NCBI RefSeq assembly: GCF_016086655.4 | Contig: NC_052143.2 | Span: forward strand, 26,179,886 to 26,243,885 | Direction: 5' to 3' | From: Lepeophtheirus salmonis | Lineage: Eukaryota > Arthropoda > Copepoda > Siphonostomatoida > Caligidae | DNA: 64,000 nt | Part shown: piece after piece, positions 46,112-60,329 of the stretch | Layout of the letters: each line of letters starts with the position of its first letter | How positions within the stretch are numbered: the first letter of the stretch is position 1 | Notes under the pieces: generated by a model | The model's database searches: none | Seen by the model: only the letters and a program-made list of their open reading frames with translations | Told to the model about the DNA's origin: nothing | Position numbers and translations under genes: made by a program

Positions 46112-46779
46112 TTGTAAGTATTATGAAAAGGTTGCGATAAATGAATTTCAACTTTCCGCTATCGCTGACTCCAATTTCAAGATAGAATGAATGGCTGTCG
46201 TGTGCAAAATTGTATAACATAGTCCATACAACATTTTTTTTTTTTTTTTTTTGATATAATACAAATATATAACTACAATAGTTTCTTTGTGCTTTATCAA
46301 TTATAAAGAACTTTCATAAAGGAGCCTTCTTAAATGATAAGGAGTTATTTTTTTATGTGTGTGTGTGTTACTGAAGCTGAAATGAATGATGATATAAATA
46401 TAGGTATGTATTTATAATGTTCATATGTATTTATTTTTATATTTGTATTTTCTACCATTTGGAAATTATCTTTATTTGACAGGAATTATCTTGTTAGAGA
46501 AAAAATGTGTTTATCTCAAACAGAGAGATAAAGTCCATTTATAGGAGTAATTCCTTGTTATTTATATATTGTAAATACTCATATATATATATGTATTTGT
46601 CTATAAATACATTTAATCCATAATTTAGTTTATTAAGTTAAGTATGTTTGTGACTTTAGGCAAGGCTTAGCAACGAGCGTGTGAAGGTAAGTAACGGCCG
46701 GATATCGCTCTAGAGACAAAAGTACTCCCTGGATGATTATTTCATTAAAAAAAAGGTGTTGAAAATTATTACAAACATT

Positions 46780-46960
46780 TACTGTTTCATTCTTGAATAT
46801 TGAGTAACTATGGGTGAACGAGCTCATGGAAAAGGGACATTAAGTATTTGTTGGGGAAATATCTTCTATATTATGAAAGCAAAATTCGTCTTTTAGTGGA
46901 GGTCTAATTACTATGAAGATACCTGGCAATACTACTACTATATATCTAGATAGTCCTGGT
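46780..46960 (+). repeat. Dispersed ~170-bp repeat family, copy 2
   Basis: Opposite-strand counterpart of 12370-12545, from TTCATTCTTGAATATTGAGT to GATACCTGGCAATACTACTA. A further copy lacking the far end begins at 47345 (TTCTTGAGGAGAGAACATCT). Confidence 0.6.
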
Positions 46961-47339
46961 ATTCTACAAAGGACATAAAGATTGAATACCTTCTTGCGGG
47001 ACTGAAGGTGGGTTCATAGCTTGACATGTTAAACTTTTTTTAGTGAGATTTTACTTAACTTTTCGTTATAAAAATGGTAGGTATTGTTTAATGTATTCTC
47101 TGGTTTTTGTGAAAGAAAAGCCTGTTCATCTACAGATATATACTACTCTGTCTGCGATATATTCAAATTTACGGCAGGACGGAATTTGAATAATCCTTAT
47201 GAATTATTTTTATTTAAAATGTATAATATTATCATAATGTAAATATTGTCTAATATTTTCAAATTAGTTGAGTGCCATTGCTTTTTTTACTAATTACATT
47301 GCAAATACTTTTCTTCTTATTTTTTCCCCAAGCGGTTAT

Positions 47340-47535
47340 CCTTTCATTCTTGAGGAGAGAACATCTAAGTATTGAGTAGCTACATGTGGGTGTGCTCATG
47401 AAAAACAGAAGGTAACACTTGTGATTGGTTGAGGAGCTATATTATATATCATTGAGCCAAGTTTGTATGTTCTTCGTCACTTAATGACCCTGCACAATGT
47501 CGTGTACTACCGTTAGTATAATATAAGCCTACACC
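47340..47535 (+). repeat. Dispersed repeat family, copy 3 (partial)
   Basis: TTCTTGAGGAGAGAACATCT, AAGTATTGAGTAGCTACATG and GTGTGCTCATGAAAAACAGA match copies at 46.8 and 58.4 kb; the far end is diverged. Confidence 0.55.
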
Positions 47536-47867
47536 ATGAAGAGACTCTAAGAAGGGAAAATCGGTGGAGGGGGGAAATGATGACCTTCAATTCTGATAGT
47601 TTTTAATTTTTTTTACTGCGCCTATCTTATTATTTATCCTGCGTCTTTCTTAGGAATATGATTTTTGTAGAGAAACCTTACCTATCGTTTAATACTACTC
47701 GCTCTCTATAAAAGTCCTACCCTTTGTTTTATCTCTCGAGGTTCAGTGAATATATGAACTTAATTTAGCTATTTGCTTTGTTTCAATAACTGTCTTGTCT
47801 CTTTAACATAATTATACCCGGAGGTTAAGGTGTTCCAATAAATTAATAGTAATTTTTCAAAAACGCA

Positions 47868-48883
47868 TAGCCCTTTTTTTTCTATTTGATCCCAGCTACT
47901 CAAATATGAAAAAAAAAAATCTCTAAGACATCGATAACAGGTGCCAACGAGAGCTTAAAGTAAATTCGATGACTTGATTGTGGGGCGAACCGGGAAATTT
48001 GCATTCAAATAAAAATTACAGAAAAAGTAATTCTCATAATTGTTTTTTAACTCGTTTCACTAATAGTAAATAAATGTGGTGTAAAATTTTGGTCTATCTC
48101 CAAGTAATTCAGTAAAATTTGTTTCAACTGTCCCCTTTATTTTGAGTTTCATTAACATGACGTCTATTATTATATGAAATTTGATTTCAGATAAAAAAAT
48201 ATCTTACTTCAAATTTGTCAAATCTGTTTGAAGATTATTTTATTTGTGAAGCACCATCATTATGGGATAGTAATTCTACTTGGTTTGAAGTCCAAAAAAT
48301 TGTCAATGCTTCGAACAGTTAATGTTACAGCTAAGATATACTTCAAAATTTTACAGAGGCCTACCATGGTTTAATTAAAGGGGATGAGGAACAAAAGTAA
48401 TTTCTACTACGTTGCATTCATGAAAACAAGAAGATATATGCTGAAAGTAAATAAAAAAATAAAAAAACTCTTAATGGAAAATATATTCAAAAACATTAAT
48501 ATATTGCGATATTAAATAATACTGATATATCATTATTTATCAATTCTGAAAGATAAATTCAAGATGATCACTTTTTATAGCGTAGGGTGGGCCGGATGAA
48601 GTTAAAAAACACTTCTTACATAATTACTTGGAGAGTCTTCAAATTAGACATACCAAAGTTTTACACAACAGACATACATCTCTATACTTATTGTCAAACA
48701 ATTTAAAATACATTTACGAATATAACTTTTGGTGTAATCTTCATTTGAAAGTAAATTTCCTAGTCCACCCTATGATCAAGTCATAGAATTGACTTCAAGA
48801 TGTCGTCGGGACCTGTTCTTTTTGTCTTAGAGATTTTTTTTCATATTTGAGTAGCTGAGAAGAAATAAAAAAATAGGAGCATT
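47868..48883. mobile_element. ~1-kb non-autonomous DNA element with ~250-bp terminal inverted repeats
   Basis: 47893 onward (CAGCTACTCAAATATGAAAA, TCTCTAAGACA, ATGACTTGAT, GTGTAAAA(T/C)TTTGGT, CTCCAAGTAATT) is matched in reverse complement from 48857 back to about 48580 in the same order. The arms look roughly three-quarters identical. Outer ends ATAGCCCTTTTTTTTC and ATGCTCCTATTTTTTT are related. No transposase in the ~450-bp core; target duplication not clear because both flanks are homopolymers. Confidence 0.75.
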
Positions 48884-48889
48884 CATTTC

Positions 48890-51800
48890 TTTTTTTTTTG
48901 AGAAAAAAATATTATGTTATATGTCTTAGGATCTAACGTAGAGCGTAGGTGTATTGAATATGTCCTAGAAAGTGGGAGTAGCTTTTTTATTTGGTAATCT
49001 GACCACGTTTTATTTTTTTTTATTTTTTTCTAAAGCTGCTATCGTTATTATTTAATTCTTGAAGACTTTAGTCATAAGTGCAAAGTTGGAAAGACAGAAG
49101 GTTTGCTCCTCAGGAATTATAAGTTTAAATTTTTTTTGGGCTCGGTGTAGAATTGAGGATCGATGTCACAGTAATTATAGTTTATATGTCTTTTCATGCA
49201 GCTGATTTAAAACAACGTCATAACAGATAAGCTTCTCCCCTTCCAAACATGGTTCAAATTGTTAGAATTACCATAATAATTGTCACTTTCTTTTATTTTT
49301 ACATACAGGAAGGTTATATTTTATGGATCATTGTGAATGCACCTCATATTATTCGACAAAAATTAAATTCAGTACCTTTATATTTCAGGAGTAAAATAAG
49401 TAAATGTTATATCAATTTCATGTGAAGTGGTTATTATAGTAGAAATGCCTATATACACACACATATATATATATACATGTTTTTACAAGATCAATTTTAA
49501 AGAAAATATATAAATGAATCCAAAAAAAAAGAAACCGAAAATCAAAATGGTAACCCTGATAATTTGAAGAGCTTTTCGGAGGAGAGCAGCCTAACTGTCA
49601 TGACTTTTCATTAAATCAGTTACAAGCAGCTGTGACGAAGAGGAGATGGAAATAAACATTCTTATAAGTAGGCAAGAATTACTCCAATGTCGATCTTCAA
49701 TTCTACTCTGAGTCCAACAAGGATTTGCCGTCATAACTACGCAACAAATACTCAGGGTGACTCTCCATTTTTTATGAGCACACCCGCTTGTAAAAAATTC
49801 ATTTTTTTCTCAAAACCGTTCCCAAGACGTTTGAAGACGTTTTTTGAGAGAGATAATCGATATTTTATTTCGAATTTTTCATTTTTTGATTTTGCTCAAA
49901 AAAAAAAAATATGCTGGAATAAGTCCTCGAAAATTCAAACTTAGATAAATGTTAATAATATTAAAAGTGGACTACGGCATATCGAAAAGTTTCAATAAAA
50001 ATACTTAGAAATGTAAATTTAATTAAAGTTTTTGTATGTATTTTCTAAGTGAGATAATTTACTTTTCTTGAAAAGTTATTTTTGTAAAAAGACCAATTGA
50101 TTTCAAAATTCGTTTTTCCCCCCACAGTTTTGTTTAAAACTGTTCTTTAAATTATAACTTATTAATGATATTGTATTCAACATCTTTTTATTAAATTTAA
50201 AAATATTTATTCTAAAAGGAAATAAATTATCCCAACGCATTTTTAACAAATATATTTTTAAAATAGTGATAAATTTAACATAATTTTTGTTTTACAAATA
50301 TCAAAAATGCTAAAAAAAACCTTTTCTTTTTTCAGCAGACTTTGGAACATTTATTTGTTTTTGAAAGTGAGCCCATTAATTATATGATGATTCCGATGCT
50401 TTCTCTGAATTCAATTTTAATTATCTATACTAATTGCAAAAATAAATTAGATGACACGCAATGATGTGAATCATTGGTGTTATGTTAATTTCTGAGTCTA
50501 AATGGTCTTTTTTTTTAATTTTCAATATTTTTTTTTTTAAATTTCTATTCAATTTTTTTGAAAATTTTGATGTTCAGTTTATTTACAATAGTAATAAAAT
50601 GAATAAAATTCAATAATTTTTTGTCTGTCACAGGCCTCTTAAGTTGATTGAATTTTGTCATAAGTTTCTTGCATTGGCTTCCATCAAGCTTATTCCCTCT
50701 CCACTTTGTTCCGACAATACTGTTTACCATACACAATATTGAAACTCGAGCCAAATGTGGTCCATGGATATACTAAGTCGAACTTTTTCGACTTATACTT
50801 CTGATTAAAAATTCTTATTCAATTCCCTGAAACCAATGCTTGGGGTTAGAAGGAGAAAGCTTAAAAACTTTATAATAAATGATTACTGAAACCAAACCCT
50901 TGTGTTTTCACTGACATCATAATTAAAGAAGACACCCATCTTGGAGGTACATAATTGGTATTTTTATGCATAAATGAGACAAATTTCCAATGTATCTTGA
51001 TGAAATTTCATCAAACAGCTTAAAAAAAATATAAAATACTTAGCACTTGCATAAGATACTACTTGATACTAATGATAAAAACTTAATAATTGAATATACC
51101 TAATCAATGTAATATGTACTACAAATTTTTATAATTTTGCTTGATTTGCACAATATTGTTTTTTTTTGATCGATTAGGGACGAAAAAATTAGTATAATTA
51201 GAGGAAAATGTATTCCATTCTAATAGTTTATTTATTTTCTACACTATGGAAATAAGATTGTATAACTATTTAATAACATGATGGATATGATATAATACAT
51301 GTGCTGAAAAATGCCGGGCTTAACTTAGAAATTTACGTTCAACATTAGTTTTTTTATTTAAATTACTATTTTCTTTCTTATTTTTTTATTCATTTTATGA
51401 AAAAGAATCCCCCTCACACTTTTCAAGCCATTTGCTTAGCTTTTAAAATTAAAATACGATTTTTTTAGTCCATTTTTTGGAAATAACAAAAGTATCGTCG
51501 CACTTAGCACAATAACTCACAAACTAAAGACCAAATTGTTATAAAATGTTGATAGCTGTCTTTTGAAGGATGGTACAAACTAAAAATGAGGTAAATAAAA
51601 AGAGTATGTGTGAAGCCCTGGACTTTTCAGCCCAACTAGTATGTTTGGACTCGAGAGATAAAATTTTGAAAGACAGTAAGGTTTATGTACCTTTATTTGT
51701 TGGTACTATTTTGACATTCAATAGTTCATTATACCTTCCAAATACTCTTTGAGAAGGAGATTTATTTGAAGCCATATTAAAAATAATGGGGTCAACAATG

Positions 51801-54600
51801 TTAAAACTTGTATTTTGGATAAAAAAAATTAAAATTTTTGCAATGTTCATGATAGAAAACGAATGTAATAAGGGTTTAGATAAACAATAAATCAAATCCT
51901 AATTTGTAGAATTAAACCAGGCACATGATGCAAAATGTGGCATTTTCACTCTCAAGGATTTAAAATAACAGAAATACTTAGTTTCATAAACATTATAATT
52001 TTAAGTTAATTTGAATTGATATAATATTTCATGATTGTTGTAATTATTAATGAATTGAATTAATTACTATATTTTATTAATATTTTACATTAGTGACGTT
52101 GTTCTTATTAAAAAATCAAACCTAATATAAATTAATAAAGTATATTTCATTATTATAACAATCATTATAAATTAGGATAAAAAAAGTGATTATAGATATT
52201 TAAGGTTTAATGTTTAAATGCCTATAAATACATTACAAGGATTTGTTGAAAACTATGTTTCCAAAATCTATGTAGACTTAACAAATTATCTTATATCAAG
52301 ATGTCAAAAAAAAAAAAAAAAAAATATATATAACAAACAAAATGACTGATTCAATAAATCTAATTTTTTACCTCCAACCATTAAAAACAATTACTAATGA
52401 ATTTACAAAAGTTGTGAAAAAATGGAATCACATTTGTATAAAAAAATAATTGTATATCGCCCAGGTTAATTCATCAAATTTATTGCGATTTTCTAAAATT
52501 GCCATAGCTAATAAGTAATGTTAATGACTTACTTACTTAAAACTAAATATACCTTCTTTTGAGAAAAACTTAATATTGACAAGAGCTATACCCATAAGGC
52601 ATCTATGGTCTATATATCTTGTAGAGTTCGAGCATCAAAAAATAATATTCTAAAGACATTCAAAGTAATAACAGATAATGAAATAAAGTTACTTACAAAT
52701 GCAATAATGAAGTTAAGTAGCGAAAATAGAAAAAAAAAAAAAAACTTGATTGCAATATTAAATGTCAGATGCATTGGTAGGTGTGGTAAACACATTTGGA
52801 ACGTAAATGGTTCAAAGTTAAAATAATATAATAATAATCTTTATAATATTAACTTGTAAACATTAATTCTTGAAGCAGTAAATCAGCACCTAATTAATGA
52901 AAATGCATTTTATAGTAGGTTGCATTATCATTATCATACGATTCCTTTTAAAAAAATTACTTAACAGAATATATTTCCAGACATATTAATAGGAATGTAG
53001 CCAAATTATAAGTAATTCGAATTATAAAAGTTACTATTGTTACGATTAATTAAAATATAGAGACTAATGGATATGAATCACAAATACGTTAAGTACTAGC
53101 TAGCTTTATGAAATTTTGTCAGGTGATAATTTTATGATGATGAACGGTTAATAGAAACATGAAGGGGAATTATCACTTGGAAAATATAAACGATTATCCG
53201 TTATTTGAATAAATATTACTATTTTTATTACATAGAAATTCTTATTTCCTTCTTTGTGTCGTAAAAGCACCTCCTTAAAAGTTTTTAACACAGCAATAAA
53301 CAGCTTTCTTTATTATTAATTATTATGAAAGTTAAACAATAGGGATACGTATTATGATTAATCAACTGTTACACTTTGCAACAAAATTCAGGTCTTGGAA
53401 CGCCCGCCGGTAAATCCGACATTTACTATTATTTAACCCAGAGAATAGGAAAAAGATCTTTAAAATTTGCATTTGCAGAAGGTTTGCCCTTTAAAGACTT
53501 TATTTTTAATTACCTTTTTAGAGTAAAATTTCGATTTAGAGCCATATTTCGAAATGAAATAATTATATAGATGAAAATTAAAGGAAATAACAATTGAAAA
53601 AAACCAAAAACATTCCAGCTTGCGAAACACAAAATATTTATTCACTTTTCTTGAGTACAGTTTCTACAAAATGGGGCTAATCATAAAAAAATCATGTCAA
53701 ATAATAGTTCTTATTTAAAATCTATTATTTTTTTCATATTTTTTTTCAATTGCCTTATATTATAGCTCGAACTAAATAATATTTTCAAGTAAGCTTAGAT
53801 TGCTTATTTATTAAATATATTATAAGAAATATAAATATTGAACTGAAAAACTCAATCAAAATGATACATTTTTTAGACAGCAAATCTTTTGAAGTTGTAA
53901 TATATAGTTTATTTCTTAGTTTTAGTTATAGTATAAAATAATTGAAAAAAAATATTAGGTTCCATATATGATCCTTCATTTTATTGGATTTTGTATGATT
54001 TGACAGATTTTGTAGGAAATATATTCAAGATAACTTTATAAATATTTTAACCCTCGAATGCTGGAATCTTTTTATAAATTACTATTTCCTATAATTTTTA
54101 TTTAGATATATAGGTATTTCATTCAAAATATAACTTTGAATCACATATTATAGTTAAACACAGGATTGAAAAAAAAACTTTAAAGGTCAAACCTATTACG
54201 ATTGCAAATTTTAATAGTATTTTTTATGTTCGATGGAAAAAATAAAAATAATAATGTGGGTTTAACCCACTGGTGAAAATGCTGTTGCAAAATTTATTAC
54301 ACATTTAAATTATATGAAAACAAAATGGACTAAAATTGATCACAGACCTGTTTCGTTAGTTCTTATCCTACTTTTTCTTAATTCATTTAAATTTTTTTTT
54401 CCATTTCATCCATTTTCAGGGAGTACTCCCTGGCTCATCACGTCAAATTAAAAAAAAAAGACACAACTGGTATTATGTTCGAGTAAAAATATGTATCTGA
54501 GTATTTAAAAAAATTGTATCACACAATTTCTCTTTTTTTTTAACAATTTCTCAAAAAACGTAATAAAGTGGTACACAACTGCTCTTAGTTTTTTTTTTTA
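48890..54600. other. A+T-rich DNA, no recognised gene
   Basis: Long gene-poor stretch. A partial match to the dispersed repeat family lies at about 49735-49800. A minus-strand frame at 50545-50754 (including GTKWRGNKLDGSQCKKLMTK) has coding-like composition but no assigned family. Homopolymers at 52303-52324 and 52728-52744. Confidence 0.4.
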
Positions 54601-54624
54601 CTTTTTTTCTAGGATAAGGAATTA

Positions 54625-54800
54625 CTCATCTAGGCCTGTGCCAGGTTCAGGGCCAGGTTGGAGGCTCTGGTTGAAGCAGGGGGGGGGGTGTTGGCTTAGT
54701 GATTGAACCTTACATGTAAGAGCAAAAGATTTGTCAATTGTTGAATTAATTTTGGGAAATAAATTCTAAGATTTAAAATCCCCACCCCGTATGTCATTTT
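54625..54800 (+). pseudogene. Mariner-type transposase C-terminal end, copy A
   Basis: ACARFRARLEALVEAGGG matches the closing helix of louse-type mariner transposases. A nine-G run then breaks the frame, followed by 3' flank sequence (TTGAATTAATTTTGGGAAAT, AGATTTAAAATCCCCACCCC). Only the last ~20 codons remain. Confidence 0.7.
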
Positions 54801-55284
54801 AATTATAACTGAAAAGTGTCTTAATTTCCATGCAACCCCTGTAATTGGAGAAACAAAAATAGAAAATACAAGTTTCAAGATTAATTAATATTTAACAATC
54901 CGACCCTATGCTACAAAGTATATATCAATTCAAATAGTAAAATTTAAATCGTTAATTTATCACTTTTTTATATGGATATAACATTCCTTTAAATTATTTA
55001 TTGTATTTGATTAATGATTTTTATTATATTCTATTATATTAACTTCTCAAACGGCGTATATATTTTCTATACATCTTAGTGTGTAAATATATTTTCTTCT
55101 ATCATTATTTTTAAATATATGATAAAACATAGATTCATATTTTCATAAATATTTAAAAAAAAATGATTAAATCTTCTAGAGAAGCTAACTTTGATAATTT
55201 TAAGTATCTATCTATCTAAAATTACAAAAGAAAGGAACATTCTGCCACTAAATTTGGATTAAATTTTTATATACATGTTTAAAA

Positions 55285-55600
55285 TGATAGACAAGGTGGG
55301 GATTTTAAATTCGGAAAATCTAAAGATAATATATATTACAATATATTTCCCAAAATTAATAAAGACATTCACGAATATTTTTCTCTTTCAATACAAGACC
55401 CATAGTGAGGTGAATAGCTCAAAACAACCACCTCCAGCTTCAACCACAGACTCCAACCTGGCATTGAATCTGGCACAGGCATAAATGAAGTACTCCTTGT
55501 CCGTGTTGGTGACTACTTTGAGAATTGAAGCCCACAAGGAGTCAACAGTGTTAATTCTTCGTTTATTTGACTCTCTCCCCAAGACGGTCTACACATGGTA
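55285..55600 (-). pseudogene. Mariner-type transposase C-terminal end, copy B
   Basis: On the minus strand: DSLWASILKVVTNTDKEYFI, then YACARFNARLESVVEAGGGC, followed by 3' flank with TTAATTTTGGGAAATATATT and AATTTAAAATCCCCACCTTG. It is the same family as copy A 0.6 kb away and faces it tail to tail, so the two AAAATCCCCAC ends point toward each other. Confidence 0.75.
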
Positions 55601-57924
55601 GTCCAAGCCTTTCAGATTTGTTTATTTTGAGGCCACATTTTCTTTGCCCAAACCATAAAAGTATTAAAATGTTCTTTTTTTTTTGAATAAATCTCAGTTT
55701 CGGTCTACGGTTTTGGTTCGTTTTTATACAGGCTGGGTTTGGTTATAAGCACTTAAAACATGGGGTGTCACTAGAAAATTCGGCTCAGGAAATGATATTA
55801 AATACAAACAGGGCTCCAGCTACCTATTACATAGAGTGCGTAATGCCACAATTTCCAGCAGGAGTACCAAAAACCTAAGACAATGGCTTTGAAAGTGAGG
55901 CTGTGAGGGAGGCTAAGGAGGGCAGAAAGATGGAGAATTGAGGATTGCTTTCAGTCTACACATTTTCTTAGTTAATAAATTATGGTATATGAAAAGAAAA
56001 AAATATTTTATAATTTTTAAGTTAAAATAAGTTAAACCCCCCATGAAGTAACTATTGAATGCATACAAATATAGATAAATAATTATGGGTTTTTATATTT
56101 ATTGAGCAATTAAAATTATAAAAAAATTTCAAGAACAAGATAAAAATGACTATGTACATTGTGGAGGGAAAGGGGGATATTAGGCAAGGGGGTAAGTTAT
56201 TTTACTTAAAAATTCTTATTTACAGCCCCCTTATAACCCTCTGTAGTTACGGTATTGTGTATATGCAATGTATTTGAGAACAAATTAAAAACAGCCATTC
56301 AATCGAAACTAATTATTTTTAATAATTTCTACTAGAGGATGAATTTATATTTTGAAGACTCACAACTCGACTTCATAACACGAACTCAGACTCGAGATTT
56401 CACTCGGAATCGAAAGTTAAGACCTATGACTCAAAATTAACTAAAACTTTTTACTTGATATAAAGGTATATTTTATACTTGGATAACGTGGACTAGACGA
56501 ATGAAAATATTCAATTTTTGGGAATTAAGGTGAAAACATAAGACTCCATTTGGAATTGTAATATAGGTCTTTTTAATCACTATCTACTATAGAAACAGTA
56601 TCAAACTGGAATAAAATGAAGATATATTTCTAGGAATATAAGGCGATTTCAGTCTAAAATAACTTATAGTTGATCATTCATTACAAATATGTTTAAGTTG
56701 ATTTATATGTAGATAACCTCCAAAGGTTTGAAGCCATAATTACTCCTGACAAAATAAAGTTATTTTTTGATTAAATTATGTTGCAACTTTGAGCATCATC
56801 ATTTATTATATATGCAAACTAATTTTAATTATAATCAACTATATTTTAACAACATTATTAACTTAAATTTGCGTGGTAACTAATAATTCTATAATAACAG
56901 GTATAATTAACATTTCTCACTATAACCATTGTATTAGGTACTCATTACATGTAATTAAATTTACATATAAAAAGGTTTCGGAATTTGAAGATTTGAAAAT
57001 ATAACCATGTAAAAAAAATAGTTACTATAATTTAAATTGTAAATAGGGCCACCGTCATTAGGTTTAGTTAAACCTTTTTTTTTGGGGGGGGGTAATTATT
57101 AGGTTTATTAAATAATAACCAATTTTATAAAAAATAATATTACGCTTGAACTGGTTTAAAATCAGAAGATTGAGTGCTTTAGGAACAATACTCCAAAACG
57201 CAAGGGTCTTTAAGACAATTTTTGATCAAATTCATCATAAAAAGGAGCTCATAACTAAGAGTTAGATTGAGTTACAGATATTAAATTTAGGTTTTAAGGT
57301 TCTCAATAATAGTTTATGTTATAAAGTATAAAAATTATTATATAGAGGCTATTACTTGATATATGGAATAAATAAAATTTGCTGACATAATTTGCCTTTC
57401 TGAAATTAGTAATTACATACATATACATGCATATTATAGTGACAAGCCTACATTAAGGACTAATTCATATAAGGGAAAGTTATTTGTCATTAAATAGCAC
57501 AAAAACCCTATAATAATTGAACAAATAAGTTAAGAATGATGGATAATTTCATTTTTGTAACACTTCATTCATAAATGTTTGTATAGTAATATTACTTTTT
57601 ATTACATGATGATTTATGAGAAAAAGTTGGTTGCTTTAAAATGCATCGAATAAGGAAACTTTAATACGTTCAATACATGTTTATTAAAAAGTATATTTGT
57701 AGTAAAGTGTGAACATGATCATTATCCCAACTAATTTGAGGAAAAAAATGTTTTATAAATGTCTTTAATCTACCATAGGACATGAGTGTTGTTTACTTAT
57801 GTTTGCATGTAAACAAATTGACAAAAATTGGAGTCATTTTGTTGCAAAATAATACAACTTCCTAAATGATATACTATTACTTAATTTAGATATTACTAAA
57901 GCAAGAGAAAAATGTATTTTTCAC

Positions 57925-58180
57925 CTAAGAAATAACAATGTAGTTATACAAATGAAGTTGCTGGAAATGAAGGCGTTTTGTATGTAGCATCGATCACGTA
58001 TACAAGGTGCATTGTATATAGTACTCCCTGATGTATATCATATTCATATTTTGGTCTAAGAAATAACAATGTTGTCATATTAATGAAGTCTTGCTGGCGT
58101 TTTAGATTAAGCATCGATCGTGTTCAAAGGGTATATTGCATAAAGTGCTGCCTAGCGTATATATTAAACATATACACTAC
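57925..58180. repeat. Tandem direct repeat, two ~131-bp copies
   Basis: CTAAGAAATAACAATGT at 57925 and 58056 begins two diverged copies sharing AATGAAG, GGCGTTTT, GCATCGATC and TATATTGCATA/TGCATTGTATA blocks. Confidence 0.6.
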
Positions 58181-58429
58181 AAAGAGGAAAAAATCAGCGT
58201 AATATGTACACTTACAGTATATGTAAAGAGTTACAAAAAATATGAAACACTTGTGTGTAAGAAAATATGAAATTTCGCTAATGCTTAGTTCAACTCCTAT
58301 TAAAAAAGAGAAACAATGTATATAAATTTAAAAAATGATGAATAGGAATTTAAATGAGGTTTGAATACAATCTAAATTACTTTCTGGCTCAAAATATTAA
58401 ATTAAAAAAAAATGTTAAGCCTTAATTAT

Positions 58430-58565
58430 TTTCTTTTTATTCTTGAGGGGAGAACATCTAAGTATTGAGTATTTACGTGTGATTCTGTTCATGAAAAACG
58501 GAGAGTAATAGAGAATTTGTCGGAAGTTTTTTTTCTATATTATTAAAGCAAAATTTGTATAAAAT
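58430..58565 (+). repeat. Dispersed repeat family, copy 4
   Basis: TTCTTGAGGGGAGAACATCT, AAGTATTGAGTATTTACGTG and GTTCATGAAAAACGGAGAGT match the copies at 12.4, 46.8 and 47.3 kb. Confidence 0.6.
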
Positions 58566-60329
58566 ATGGGTATGTTACTCACATAGAGGAAGCTGTTGAT
58601 TTTTATTCATTCGAAAATTATGAAGAAATACCTTTTCAATTTATTTATGTTGCGCTCCAAAGCTAAAAACTGTCATATTACCTAGCGGATAATATATATT
58701 TCTTAGTTTGCTCATATCCTTTTGTCAATAATTAACAAATTAAATGTATCTAAATCTTTATTAGCCTTTGAAATTAAATAATTGGAATAATGAATGTGGA
58801 TCTAATATTTTATTGTTCAGAAAAATATGATCTTAATGATTAATCCTTCAATTAAAAACGTTAAATTTATCAAAAAGAGTAATTTAAACCATTTTATTGC
58901 TGTTTTCTATAGGATACTAGCTTTAATGACATAACATACTCGATAGAAAGGTATAACAGTAATAATTATTTAGCAATAAGAAAATGCAATTTAATTGAAG
59001 TAAAGTTTTTAAATTAAATATATTTATTTATTGGTCATGCGTAGACTAAAAATATAGTGAGGAAAATGGGTTTTAAACTAAAAAAAGTAATTTCTGTTGA
59101 CAGTGCTATTTAAGTAATATCAATTATTTTATTACACACAAAGGAATGCCCTCTGTACAAGGCATGCATTAATGTCTGATTTATATATATGCTAGTGGTA
59201 GTACCTGGCATTGCCCCAAGTCATAAGGGGTTGCCTAACAGAAATATTTGCTTTAGAAATATTACAAAGAAATCCTCAGTGTTATTCTCGGTAGGACACT
59301 TACATGCAGCGAGTCGATACTTGTACTCTCCTCCATAATGAACGAATAAATATAACAGGTTGATATTTTGTTTTAATATGATATGATGAGTACTTTAGTC
59401 TCTAGAGCGTTCCCTGGGGGTGTTTGATCTACACACACTCTTTGATAAACCTTATCTAAAATCAGATTCCTTATTTTTTATTATATATGTTTTTTCTTCT
59501 TCTTTTTTTAATTAGGTAATTGTTAAAAATTGCTAACAGAAAAACAGACACATTGATTAACTTAGCTTTGTCAATATTTATAAATATAAATTGTTAAGTT
59601 CGAATGTATCCTCACCAAAAACAATGGTTCAACTATACCATTCGTTGCATTAATAAAACAGATAAAAACAAAATAAAATTTGACCATCTCTCAATAATTA
59701 GTGAATTTACACTAAACAAATAGAAGGTTTCCATGAACTTATAGAAAAATATCAATAGAAGCAATTAAATGTGAAAAATTATTTTATAGTTTCATTTATT
59801 TGAACAAATAAAATTATTCTCCAAAGCCCATAGATCTACCACTTTAATTTTTTTTTAGAGAAGTGAGCTATTTATTTTATCCTGTTTTGACAACCGTTCT
59901 ATCCTAATCTATGATTTTTGAGATATTTAAGGTAAAAAAATATTATCAAAGTCTGAAATACTTTTTTATACAGAAAATAAATAATTGCTTAAAGTATTTT
60001 TATTTTTTTCGTAATTCAAAAGCTATCAAATGATGTATTACCATATTTATCCATTTGCTGAGTGTTTTACAAACTACAATCCAAAATTTCAAGAATCTTC
60101 AAGACGGTTTATGATTAGAATTTATAATGTTAAGGAGCTACTAGCTCAGAGTTGATTTGAGTTTCAGATCTGAAATTTCATTTTTGCGTTTCAAATCAGA
60201 TGAAAAAGATATAAAGGGTAATCTTTCTTTAGAATGGACCATATACTGTCTTAATCCAAGTTTCTTAATTTATAACCATTCTAAATTTGAAAACTGGATG
60301 AGGCTGCTTGATGCAGTGTCACTCTTATA

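Larger units (their letters stand above)
55601..60320. other. A+T-rich DNA with local duplications
   Basis: No gene recognised. Contains the direct repeat at 57925-58180, a dispersed-family copy at 58430-58560 and a further AGTACCTGGCATTGCCCC motif at 59199. 55740-55960 is G+C-richer but without identifiable content. Confidence 0.4.
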
